Origin: [Erwinia] mediterraneensis
Lineage (GTDB): Bacteria > Pseudomonadota > Gammaproteobacteria > Enterobacterales > Enterobacteriaceae
Direction of reading: 5' to 3'
DNA length: 64,000 nt
NCBI RefSeq assembly: GCF_900604315.1
Contig: NZ_LR026978.1
Location: forward strand, 1,839,615 to 1,903,614
Position 1 is the stretch's first letter, and each line of letters begins with the position of its first letter. The position numbers and the translations under genes are program-made. The notes below the pieces were generated by a model. The model ran no database searches. It was not told the origin of the DNA and saw only the letters and a list, made by a program, of their open reading frames with translations. Of the stretch, positions 54,384 through 61,954 are shown one piece after another.

Positions 54384-55675
54384 TGAAACAACGCGCACTG
54401 CTCCGCTCGCAGGCACATCCGTTACGCCTGGCCGGTCCCATCATTGAAGCCAGGCTGCCCGGTGTGACAGTGGGGGAGATTTGTCATATTTACGCCAGCC
54501 GGCGGGAAAAACAGACCATTGCCCGGGCTCAGGTGCTGGGATTTAACCGGGATGTCGCCTTACTGAGCCTGACTGGCAGCGCGAAAGGACTGTCGCGTGA
54601 GGCGGTGATCGCACCTGCCGGGCATGGGCTGAATATTGTGCTGCGCCCCGATCTGGCGGGAAGCGTACTGGATGCGACCGGCAATATTGTCCAGCGTCTG
54701 GCAGCGAGTAGCCCGACAGCTGAGCAGGAACTGCGCGCCATTGACAGCAGGCCGCCGGAGTGGCACCAGCGCATCGCTATCGGGCAGCCGTTTGTCACCG
54801 GCATTCGCGCTATTGACGGACTGCTGACCTGCGGCGTGGGCCAGCGTCTGGGCATCTTCGCGGCGGCAGGCTGCGGTAAAACCACCCTGATGCATATGCT
54901 GATTGCTAATGCGGATGCGGATATTTTCGTTATCGCCCTGATTGGCGAGCGCGGCCGGGAAGTGACCGAATTCGTTTCGGCGCTGCGCCACTCCGCACGT
55001 CAGCAGCAGTGCATTGTGGTTTCCGCCACCTCCGATTATTCCGCGCTGGATCGCTGTAATGCCGCCCTGGTGGCGACCACGGTGGCGGAATATTTCCGCG
55101 ACCAGGGGAAAAAAGTGGTGCTGTTTTTCGATTCGGTTACCCGTTACGCCCGTGCGTTGCGCGATGTGGCGCTGGCTGCCGGGGAGTTTCCCGCCCGGCG
55201 GGGGTTTCCCGCATCGGTGTTTGAAGCGCTGCCGAAAATCCTGGAACGGCCGGGCTGTACCCGCCGCGGCAGTATTACCGCTTTTTATACCATTCTGCTG
55301 GAAAGCGAAGAGGAGGAGGATCCGCTGGCAGATGAGATCCGATCGATTCTGGATGGGCATATCTACCTCAGCCGCAAGCTGGCCGCGAAAAATCACTATC
55401 CGGCGATTGATGTCTTACGCAGCATCAGCCGTATCAGCAATCAGGTGTGCAGCCAGGAACATCAGCAGCTCAGCCGGGAGGTCCGGCGCATGCTGGCAAC
55501 CCTGGAAGAGATGCAGCTACTGCTGGAACTGGGGGAATACCAGCCGGGTCAGAATGCAGAGAACGACCGGGCCTTTAATAAACAGGCTGAGCTGTCACGC
55601 TGGTTATGTCAGCAGACAGCGGAATCCACCTCTTTTGACAGCATGTTGAGGTCGTTACGTGAGCTTGCTGCATAG
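54383..55675 (+). CDS. invC: T3SS ATPase InvC
   Basis: The 430-residue F1-beta-like hexameric ATPase unfolds cargo and releases chaperones at the base of the injectisome. Walker A is AAAGCGKTTLM with Lys166; Walker B is KKVVLFFDSVTRYARA; the arginine-finger region is PLADEIRSILDGHIYLSRKL. Length matches Salmonella InvC (431). It overlaps invB by one base and invI by 17 nt. Confidence 0.97.
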   Translation: MKQRALLRSQAHPLRLAGPIIEARLPGVTVGEICHIYASRREKQTIARAQVLGFNRDVALLSLTGSAKGLSREAVIAPAGHGLNIVLRPDLAGSVLDATGNIVQRLAASSPTAEQELRAIDSRPPEWHQRIAIGQPFVTGIRAIDGLLTCGVGQRLGIFAAAGCGKTTLMHMLIANADADIFVIALIGERGREVTEFVSALRHSARQQQCIVVSATSDYSALDRCNAALVATTVAEYFRDQGKKVVLFFDSVTRYARALRDVALAAGEFPARRGFPASVFEALPKILERPGCTRRGSITAFYTILLESEEEEDPLADEIRSILDGHIYLSRKLAAKNHYPAIDVLRSISRISNQVCSQEHQQLSREVRRMLATLEEMQLLLELGEYQPGQNAENDRAFNKQAELSRWLCQQTAESTSFDSMLRSLRELAA

Positions 55676-56111
55676 TTTTTCCCGCCTGCTGCAGCATAAC
55701 GCGCTGGCAACGGAGCGGCAGCAGCGCGGTATCGCCCGTGAAGAGGAGACCTTACGCCGGCTGCAGCAGCAGGTTCGCGAACAGGAGCAGCTCTGCCAGG
55801 CGCTGGAAAAGGGGATTAAAGGGTTGTACGCCACGGGCTATACCAACCGGACAGAACTCTTTAATCAGCAGCGCAAGCAGGCAGCACTACGGCGCCGTCT
55901 TAAAGATAGCGAAGCGAATATCGTGCAGTTACAGGCCGATATCGGGGAGTGTCAGCAGCGGCGTGCCGCCGCGCGTCAGCAGTGGCAACAACTGTTACGG
56001 CAGAGGAATAAATATCAGCATGTCTGTCGACAGGAAAAGCGAGTACGCGAGTTAAAACGCCTCCTGACGGAGGAAAGCGACATGGAGGAGAAACAGACGT
56101 GGAAGCGGTAA
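55659..56111 (+). CDS. invI: T3SS ATPase stalk protein InvI (SpaM)
   Basis: This 150-residue, almost wholly coiled-coil protein (EEETLRRLQQQVREQEQLCQALEKG and further heptads to the C-terminus) matches InvI/SpaM/Spa13, the FliJ-like central stalk that links the ATPase to the export gate. It uses a GTG start (55659) preceded by GAGG, 17 nt inside the end of invC. It is close in length to the Salmonella protein (147). Confidence 0.88.
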   Translation: MSLLHSFSRLLQHNALATERQQRGIAREEETLRRLQQQVREQEQLCQALEKGIKGLYATGYTNRTELFNQQRKQAALRRRLKDSEANIVQLQADIGECQQRRAAARQQWQQLLRQRNKYQHVCRQEKRVRELKRLLTEESDMEEKQTWKR

Positions 56112-57637
56112 AAGCAGACTATGCATATTTGACGGGCAACGCGGGGGAGGAGGTCACGCCTGTTGTACCGCTGTCTGTCCGGCTGGAAATGAAGCGCAAA
56201 TTAAAGAGATTGCCTGATGGACAGGAGGCGGTAATGCCGGTTGTGCTACAACAGGATCCATTGCCGCTGGTCGTCTCGTCTTCGCTACGGGCTGCTGTCG
56301 GTGCGTTATCGCAGTCAGTGGAAGCCTCCCCGGTGCCCGCTGCTGTCGGCGCGGTATCGCAGCCAGTGGAAGCCTCTCTGGTGCCCGCTGCTGTCGGCGC
56401 GGTATCGCAGCCAGTGGAAGCCTCTCCGGTGCCCGCTGCTGTCGGCGCGGTATCGCAGCCAGTGGAAGCGACCCCGGTGCCCGCTGCTGTCGGCGCGGTA
56501 TCGCAGCCAGTGGAAGCCTCCCCGGTGCCCGCTACTGTCGGCGCGGTATCGCAGCCAGTGGAAGCGTCCCCGTCACCCGATGCTGCCCCCACGGCATCAC
56601 TACTTACGGCGGGAGTCGCGCGACGGTTTACGCTGCCACAGGTTCTCTCAGCACTGCCGTCACGGCTTACTGGCAACGCGCCGGTGACGACGTTATCACG
56701 CGCAACGACGCGTTTACAGGGACATGCCCATGCTGGCGTACAGTCAATGGTGAAAGCTGCGAAATCCTGCTCGCTGCTGCTAACGACGCTATGGGCAGAA
56801 AAAAACCAATTACTGCCTGCGACGCGCATAGCACCAAAAACGCATCCCATGCCTGCGCAAAACGCAGAGTCCGTATCTGGGCCCGCGCACGCGGCGCGTC
56901 CGGACGCGCGTCACCCGGTCCGTACGCTGCTGCAAAAATGCTTTGCCGCAACACTTCCACAGAACGCGCTGCCGCGCAGCGGGGAAAAGCTAAACCCGGT
57001 TGCCACCTTGTTGGCTGCAGTCACAACGCCATGGACAGGGGAAAGAAAAGGGTTGCCTGAGAGGTCTGGCGCACCGGCGGCGAGCGACGAAAAACCACAG
57101 TCTGTGGCGGCACGCGCTTATCACGCCGCACCACAGGCGTCTCTTACCAGGAGTGTCACTATCCCGGACCGGCAGATCGCGCAAACAGCTGGTGCGCCAG
57201 ACACCCGATATGAGGCGCTGGCGCAGGCCGGGAAAAAGCGCGCCGTGGCGGCTGATATACGTCCGGAAGAACCTGTGGCGCTACCGGTTATGCGGTTGCC
57301 TGAACAGGCATTTCCCAATGCTGGCGAGTCGGCGGAACCAGAGCCAGACAACGCGCCGCAGTCACGCAACCCGAACGTGCAGGGGCAACAGCAGGCTGCT
57401 CCGCCGTCGGGTTTGAAAATGATTTACAGCTTCCGTTCATGGGGAAAGGGGCATGTGGAAATCAGCGATCGCCGTGAGCAGTTGGTGTTGCAGCCTTCCG
57501 ATCCCGTGGTCAGGGAACGTATTGCCGCGGCGCTTGCGCAGCAGGAGGGGGCAGGGTGGCAACTGGCGGATGAAAGCGATCGGGACAGACAATCCGCGTC
57601 CCGACCGCAGCAGGAAGATGAGGACGATGTATGTTAG
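56099..57637 (+). CDS. invJ: T3SS needle-length regulator InvJ (SpaN), with tandem repeats
   Basis: InvJ-type proteins are secreted rulers/substrate-switch proteins that set needle length and inner-rod assembly. This one has 512 residues, against about 336 for Salmonella InvJ and 292 for Shigella Spa32. The N-terminus is the polar secretion signal. Residues 65-160 are six 16-residue repeats (consensus AAVGAVSQPVEASPVP). A long low-complexity Ala/Pro-rich middle follows, and the conserved T3S4-like C-terminus has LKMIYSFRSWGKGHVEIS near residue 440. A GTG start at 56099 is preceded by GGAGGAG 8 nt upstream and lies inside invI; the 3' end overlaps spaO. Function from position and C-terminus is secure; the effect of the repeats is inference. 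Confidence 0.9.
   Translation: MEAVKADYAYLTGNAGEEVTPVVPLSVRLEMKRKLKRLPDGQEAVMPVVLQQDPLPLVVSSSLRAAVGALSQSVEASPVPAAVGAVSQPVEASLVPAAVGAVSQPVEASPVPAAVGAVSQPVEATPVPAAVGAVSQPVEASPVPATVGAVSQPVEASPSPDAAPTASLLTAGVARRFTLPQVLSALPSRLTGNAPVTTLSRATTRLQGHAHAGVQSMVKAAKSCSLLLTTLWAEKNQLLPATRIAPKTHPMPAQNAESVSGPAHAARPDARHPVRTLLQKCFAATLPQNALPRSGEKLNPVATLLAAVTTPWTGERKGLPERSGAPAASDEKPQSVAARAYHAAPQASLTRSVTIPDRQIAQTAGAPDTRYEALAQAGKKRAVAADIRPEEPVALPVMRLPEQAFPNAGESAEPEPDNAPQSRNPNVQGQQQAAPPSGLKMIYSFRSWGKGHVEISDRREQLVLQPSDPVVRERIAAALAQQEGAGWQLADESDRDRQSASRPQQEDEDDVC
56291..56578 (+). repeat. Six tandem 48-bp repeats within invJ
   Basis: Six in-frame units start at 56291, 56339, 56387, 56435, 56483 and 56531, each exactly 48 bp and opening with GCTGCTGTCGG (GCTACTGTCGG in the last). 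They differ from each other by only a few bases, mostly near the 3' end of the unit, so the expansion is recent. Each encodes one 16-residue Pro-containing module, and loss or gain of a unit would keep the frame. Confidence 0.97.
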
Positions 57638-58584
57638 CCGATCATTTACGTCAGCTAAGCCAGCAACAGATCCGCTGGAAAGGCCAGATCAAAGCGTGGC
57701 AGGAGCAGGGCGCGCAGATTATTGAGGGATGTCCGCCTGGTGAGGCGCTGCTGCTGGCCTTTCGTACCGACAGCGGCTGGAAAGGTGCAATCGATTTATA
57801 CGAATGGATCAGCAAGGTGATGCCGGACGCGGCACAGCTGGCGCCGCAGTTTTTTCGCGCCGACCAGCTTGAAACATTGTTTATCCATAGTGCCCGGCCT
57901 TTCGACAGCGGCCTGCCTGAACTGGGTTATCAGACCCTGATCAGCAACGGCAGGCTGGATCACGCCTGCTTTGCCGGTAAGTCATGGCCAGCCCTGGCGA
58001 CCGCGCAGGGCACGGTCTGGTTGCTGGAGAGCGCAGAAACAATGCCGTCTGAGCGGGTTGCCGGCGCACGCGATCTGCATGACTTACCCGTTTCGTTGCA
58101 CTTTGAACTGGGGTATTCAACGCTTTCGCTGGCAACGATGAAAAAAATAGCGTGTGGCGATCTGCTGGTTATTCGTCATCAGGCCAGCATCGTCACTGTG
58201 AAGGGTAAAAAAATGGGTTTCTATCACCAAAGGGAGGGGCAGTACATGCTGGAAGAGTACCGGGAAGATGAATTTTATACCGAAGATGAGAGAGATTTCC
58301 CTGAGGAGATGAGCGAAGAAGACGAGTGGCAGGATACGTCGCTTTCTGCGCGCGATAAAATTCCGGTGCGCCTCACCTTTACCCTTGAAGAGCGCAACGT
58401 CACCGTGGCCGAACTGGAGCAGCTCTGGCAGGGAGCCTGTCTGACCTGCTTACCGCAGGCGGAAAAAAACATTACCGTACGGGCTAATGGCGTGGCGCTG
58501 GCGAAGGGGGAACTGGTCTGGGTTGAAGATCGTATGGGCGTGGAAATTACCTCGATCTGTCATGAGGCCGGTAATGGAAAATGA
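57631..58584 (+). CDS. spaO: T3SS sorting-platform protein SpaO
   Basis: This 317-residue SpaO/FliM-N-like protein forms the cytoplasmic sorting platform that queues substrates. The N-terminal half is variable. The C-terminal SPOA domains are visible as KIACGDLLVIRHQASIVTVKGKKMG (about 175-196) and ERNVTVAELEQLWQGACLTC ... ANGVALAKGELVWVEDRMGVEIT (about 255-310). An acidic linker lies at 206-240. In Salmonella a short SpaO product made from an internal start joins the full-length form; a matching internal site is present here at 58233-58248. The gene overlaps invJ by 7 nt and spaP by 11 nt. Confidence 0.92.
   Translation: MLADHLRQLSQQQIRWKGQIKAWQEQGAQIIEGCPPGEALLLAFRTDSGWKGAIDLYEWISKVMPDAAQLAPQFFRADQLETLFIHSARPFDSGLPELGYQTLISNGRLDHACFAGKSWPALATAQGTVWLLESAETMPSERVAGARDLHDLPVSLHFELGYSTLSLATMKKIACGDLLVIRHQASIVTVKGKKMGFYHQREGQYMLEEYREDEFYTEDERDFPEEMSEEDEWQDTSLSARDKIPVRLTFTLEERNVTVAELEQLWQGACLTCLPQAEKNITVRANGVALAKGELVWVEDRMGVEITSICHEAGNGK
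58233..58248 (+). promoter_or_regulatory. Internal ribosome site and start codon in spaO
   Basis: GGAGGGG (58233-58239) stands 6 nt before the in-frame ATG of Met206 (58246-58248), a near-ideal Shine-Dalgarno spacing. It would give a 112-residue SPOA-domain form. The Salmonella internal start is at codon 203. A second in-frame ATG at 58213 (Met195) has AAGGG 7 nt upstream. Confidence 0.65.
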
Positions 58585-59233
58585 TATTTCCCTTATTGCA
58601 TTACTGGCGTTCAGCACCTTATTGCCTTTTTTGATCGCCTGCGGCACCTGCTATATCAAATTCTCTATTGTTTTTGTGATGGTCAGGAACGCGTTGGGAT
58701 TACAACAAATTCCCTCCAATATCACCCTGAATGGTGTCGCCTTATTACTGGCAATGTTTGTGATGACCCCGGTGGTAAAAGAGGGCTATCAGAATTATCA
58801 GCAACAGCAGGTTGATTTGCATAATGTGGAATCGGTAAGCCGCTTTTTTGACAGCGGCTTTGACAGCTACCGCCGTTATTTAGAAAAATATTCCGATCCG
58901 GAGTTGACGAAATTTTTTCAACAGGCGCAGACGCAACGTGACGAGGCTGATGAGAACACCGCTGAGGAGGAGCAACCCGCGTCAATAACCGCGTTGCTGC
59001 CTGCCTATGCATTAAGTGAAATCAAAAGCGCCTTTAAAATCGGCTTTTATCTTTATCTGCCTTTTGTGGTGATTGATCTTTTGATCTCCAGTGTGCTGCT
59101 GGCATTAGGAATGATGATGATGAGCCCGATTACTATTTCCGTTCCGGTCAAACTTATTCTGTTCGTAGTCATGGATGGCTGGACGCTGTTATCAAAAGGA
59201 TTAATTAACCAGTATCTCGATCTGGCCAGTTAA
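58574..59233 (+). CDS. spaP: T3SS export apparatus protein SpaP
   Basis: This 219-residue inner-membrane protein (FliP family, Salmonella SpaP 224) is the pentameric core of the export gate. Hydrophobic segments lie at about 5-30 ([24 protein letters not shown] region), 50-70, 155-180 and 185-215. [20 protein letters not shown] is the family signature, followed by the acidic periplasmic loop. ATG 58574 follows GAGG by 6 nt; the longer frame upstream overlaps spaO and is not real. Confidence 0.95.
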   Translation: MENDISLIALLAFSTLLPFLIACGTCYIKFSIVFVMVRNALGLQQIPSNITLNGVALLLAMFVMTPVVKEGYQNYQQQQVDLHNVESVSRFFDSGFDSYRRYLEKYSDPELTKFFQQAQTQRDEADENTAEEEQPASITALLPAYALSEIKSAFKIGFYLYLPFVVIDLLISSVLLALGMMMMSPITISVPVKLILFVVMDGWTLLSKGLINQYLDLAS

Positions 59234-59250
59234 CCCCAGGGGTATTTACC

Positions 59251-59508
59251 ATGCATGATATTACCTTTGCGGCGAATAAGGCGCTCTACCTTATTTTGCT
59301 TCTCTCGGCGGGTCCTGTTGCGGTGGCGACAGTGGTGGGATTACTGGTAGGCTTATTTCAGACCGTCACGCAATTACAGGAGCAGACGCTGCCCTTTGGC
59401 ATTAAATTAATCAGCGTGGTGTTAACACTGTTTTTGCTGTCGGGCTGGTATGGCGATGTATTACTTGAATATGCGCGTGAAGTGCTGAGGATAGCGTTTA
59501 AACGCTGA
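59251..59508 (+). CDS. spaQ: T3SS export apparatus protein SpaQ
   Basis: This small inner-membrane protein of 85 residues (FliQ family; Salmonella 86) has two transmembrane helices around [22 protein letters not shown], the family signature. Four copies wrap around the SpaP5-SpaR1 core. It lies 17 nt after spaP. Confidence 0.95.
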   Translation: MHDITFAANKALYLILLLSAGPVAVATVVGLLVGLFQTVTQLQEQTLPFGIKLISVVLTLFLLSGWYGDVLLEYAREVLRIAFKR

Positions 59509-59515
59509 TAGCCTG

Positions 59516-60277
59516 ATGAAACTCTTTATTGATCTTCATAACGGGCTGCTGGCTGCGTTACTCGCTGGCGCGCGGGTCATGCCCGCCTTTATTCTGCTGC
59601 CGTTCCTGAATAATTCCGTGATCTTTGGCGCGGCACGTTTACCTGTCGTCATCATGGTGGGCCTGGCATTATGGCCGGAAAAAATGGATGGCCTGCTGTC
59701 TATCGGTACGTTGCACTATATCGGCCTGCTGGCGAAAGAGACGCTGATAGGCCTGATGCTGGGATGCGCCCTCACTCTGCCCCTGTGGATACTCCACGCC
59801 ATGGGCAGCATTATTGATAACCAGCGCGGTGCGACGCTGAGCAGCAGCATCAGTCCGCTGACAGGCATCGACAGTTCGGAACTGGCTAACCTGTTTAATC
59901 TCTTTGCTGCCGTCGTGGTGCTGGAGAGTGGTGGACTGACGCTGATGCTGGAGGTCTTTCAGCGTAGTTTCCAGCTCTGGCCGCCGCTGAGCATGTCCCT
60001 GCCAGCGCTTGCGCCTGCGCTGACATTTCTGGCCTCTCTGATAGCAAAAGGGCTGATGCTTGCCAGCCCGGTGATCAGCACGTTTTTACTGACGGAGATA
60101 CTGCTGGGGTTACTGTCGCGCTATGCGCCGCAGATGAACGCATTTGCAATGGCCTTAACGCTGAAAAGCAGCATCGCATTTTTACTTCTTGTTCTCTATT
60201 TTTCACCCGTTATACCTCATGAGCTGCGCCAGCTACAGTTGTTGCCTGATTCACTCGCCCGCTGGATTAATCATTAG
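59516..60277 (+). CDS. spaR: T3SS export apparatus protein SpaR
   Basis: This 253-residue inner-membrane protein of the FliR family (Salmonella 263) contributes one subunit to the export gate core. Features are ARVMPAFILLPFLNN near the start, GSIIDNQRGATLSSSISPLTG in the middle loop, and PVISTFLLTEILLGLLSRYAPQMNAFA in the C-terminal half. It starts 7 nt after the spaQ stop with a weak ribosome site, suggesting coupling to spaQ. Confidence 0.94.
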   Translation: MKLFIDLHNGLLAALLAGARVMPAFILLPFLNNSVIFGAARLPVVIMVGLALWPEKMDGLLSIGTLHYIGLLAKETLIGLMLGCALTLPLWILHAMGSIIDNQRGATLSSSISPLTGIDSSELANLFNLFAAVVVLESGGLTLMLEVFQRSFQLWPPLSMSLPALAPALTFLASLIAKGLMLASPVISTFLLTEILLGLLSRYAPQMNAFAMALTLKSSIAFLLLVLYFSPVIPHELRQLQLLPDSLARWINH

Positions 60278-60287
60278 CTGAAAAAAG

Positions 60288-61388
60288 ATGTCAACCAATA
60301 AAACTGAAAAGCCAACGCCGAAGAAACTTAAAGATGCAGGATTAAAAGGACAGAGTTTTAAAAGTAAGGATTTAATTACCACCTGCCTGATCTTAACCGG
60401 CGGCGAGTTTATTCTTCACTCTTCCCTTTTCAGCGGGTTCGCGCCTGATATGATTAAAATTATTTCATCAGGTTTTACGCTGGCACCGCAGGAATATGCC
60501 CGGGCTGTGTTTATTGGCGCATTGCAGTTGCTGCTGCCGGTGATCCTGTTATGTATTTTGGCCTCGGCGTTGCCGAGTTTACTGCAAACAGGGTTCCGCT
60601 TAGCCACCAAAGCGCTGAAAATCAATTTTGCTGCGCTGAACCCGGTGAATGGTGTAAAGAAACTTTTCAGCCTGCGGGCATTAAAAGATATTGTAAAATG
60701 CTGTCTCTATTTATGCAGTTTTATTGTTGCCGGTAAAATTTTCTGGGAGCAAAAAAAAGGTTTGCTTCTCTCGCAACTGCACGCTTCGCCCCGGCAGCTT
60801 TTAATCATCTGGGCCGATCTCTTCCATACGCTGATTATGCTCTGCTTTGTTTGTCTGCTGGTAATTCTGCTGCTGGACATGGTGGCAGAGTATTTACTGC
60901 ACATTAAAGATCTGAAGATGGATAAGCGGGAGGTCAAACTTGAACACAGAGAACAGGAGGGGAATCCAGAAATAAAATCAAAACGTCGCTCGATGCATCA
61001 GGAACTGCTGTCCGAACAGCTGAAATCGGATATTGAAAATTCAAAAGTTATTATTGCTAACCCGACGCATATTGCTATCGGTATCTTTCAAAACCCCGAA
61101 ATTTGTCTCATTCCCTTTATCTCGGTGAAAGAGAGTAACCAGCGTGCGCTGGCGGTGCGCGCCTGGGCGGAGAAGTGCGGCGTCCCGGTGGTAGAAGATA
61201 TTCGGCTGGCACGGAAAATTTATAAGACCCATGAGCGCTACTCCTTTGTGCAATTCGACGAACTGGAGGAGGTGCTGCGCCTGCTGCTCTGGCTTGAAGA
61301 GGTGGAAAAAGCCTGGAGCAAAGAAATTTCCCATGGTCAGCAACAAGATGAGCGTTCCGAAGAAGTTTCTCATGAACGCCAGGATTAA
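60288..61388 (+). CDS. spaS: T3SS autoprotease/switch protein SpaS
   Basis: This FlhB-family protein of 366 residues (Salmonella 356) starts with the usual NKTEKPTPKKLKDAG and has four membrane segments to about residue 205. The cytoplasmic domain carries NPTH at Asn258-Pro259-Thr260-His261, the autocleavage site, at the same numbering as Salmonella SpaS. Cleavage lets the machine change from needle components to translocators and effectors in concert with InvJ. The C-terminal tail (from about 340) is unusually long and charged, rich in Glu, Gln and His. It is the last gene of the export block; the next gene follows after 47 nt. Confidence 0.96.
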   Translation: MSTNKTEKPTPKKLKDAGLKGQSFKSKDLITTCLILTGGEFILHSSLFSGFAPDMIKIISSGFTLAPQEYARAVFIGALQLLLPVILLCILASALPSLLQTGFRLATKALKINFAALNPVNGVKKLFSLRALKDIVKCCLYLCSFIVAGKIFWEQKKGLLLSQLHASPRQLLIIWADLFHTLIMLCFVCLLVILLLDMVAEYLLHIKDLKMDKREVKLEHREQEGNPEIKSKRRSMHQELLSEQLKSDIENSKVIIANPTHIAIGIFQNPEICLIPFISVKESNQRALAVRAWAEKCGVPVVEDIRLARKIYKTHERYSFVQFDELEEVLRLLLWLEEVEKAWSKEISHGQQQDERSEEVSHERQD

Positions 61389-61435
61389 ACTCAAACTGTC
61401 ATTCATGAGATGATAGTAAATATAAGGTAACAGAT

Positions 61436-61945
61436 ATGAATGATAAAACTTTTTCGTACAGCAACGATGAATTAAGCGAGCTACTTCTTTCTGCGGTAAA
61501 TCAGGGTAAGAATTTAAAAGATATTCATCAGGTTCCTGATGAAATGTTGAATAACGTCTATGCTCACGCCTATAAATTTTATCATCAGGGACGGCTGGAT
61601 GATGCAGAGCGCTTTTTCAGCTTTCTGTGTATGTATGATCTGAATAATCCTGATTATTTTCTCGGGCTGGGTGCCGTCAATCAGTTAAAAAAGAATTACC
61701 AGAAGGCCTGTGACTTTTATTCACTGGCGTACGTATTGTCCAGCACGGATTTCACTTCTGTATTTTATAGCGGGCAGTGTCAGATTATGATGGGAAATCT
61801 GGCAAAGGCAATGCAGTGTTTTGATCTGATTTGCAAACGCTGCACTGACGATTCCCTGGTGAATAAGGCAAGGAGTTACCTGGAAACCATAAGAAAGAAT
61901 ATTAAAGAAAATGATATTGCAGAGAGTGAGAATCATGATGAATAA
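61436..61945 (+). CDS. sicA: T3SS translocator chaperone SicA
   Basis: This 169-residue class II chaperone (Salmonella SicA 165) has three tetratricopeptide repeats (AHAYKFYHQGRLDDAERFFSFLC; DYFLGLGAVNQLKKNYQKACDFYSLA; SVFYSGQCQIMMGNLAKAMQCFDLI). It holds SipB and SipC apart in the cytoplasm and, when freed, activates transcription with InvF. AAGGTAACAG precedes the start. The AT-rich 47-nt gap before it could hold a promoter. Confidence 0.95.
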   Translation: MNDKTFSYSNDELSELLLSAVNQGKNLKDIHQVPDEMLNNVYAHAYKFYHQGRLDDAERFFSFLCMYDLNNPDYFLGLGAVNQLKKNYQKACDFYSLAYVLSSTDFTSVFYSGQCQIMMGNLAKAMQCFDLICKRCTDDSLVNKARSYLETIRKNIKENDIAESENHDE

Positions 61946-61954
61946 GGAGAAACT

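Noticed and set aside
56119..56850. Long open frames on both strands across the invJ repeats (also 56241-56687 plus)
   Set aside because: They exist only because a 48-bp unit without stops is repeated in all frames. They lack ribosome sites and recognisable sequence, while the invJ frame has the conserved C-terminus and fits the operon.
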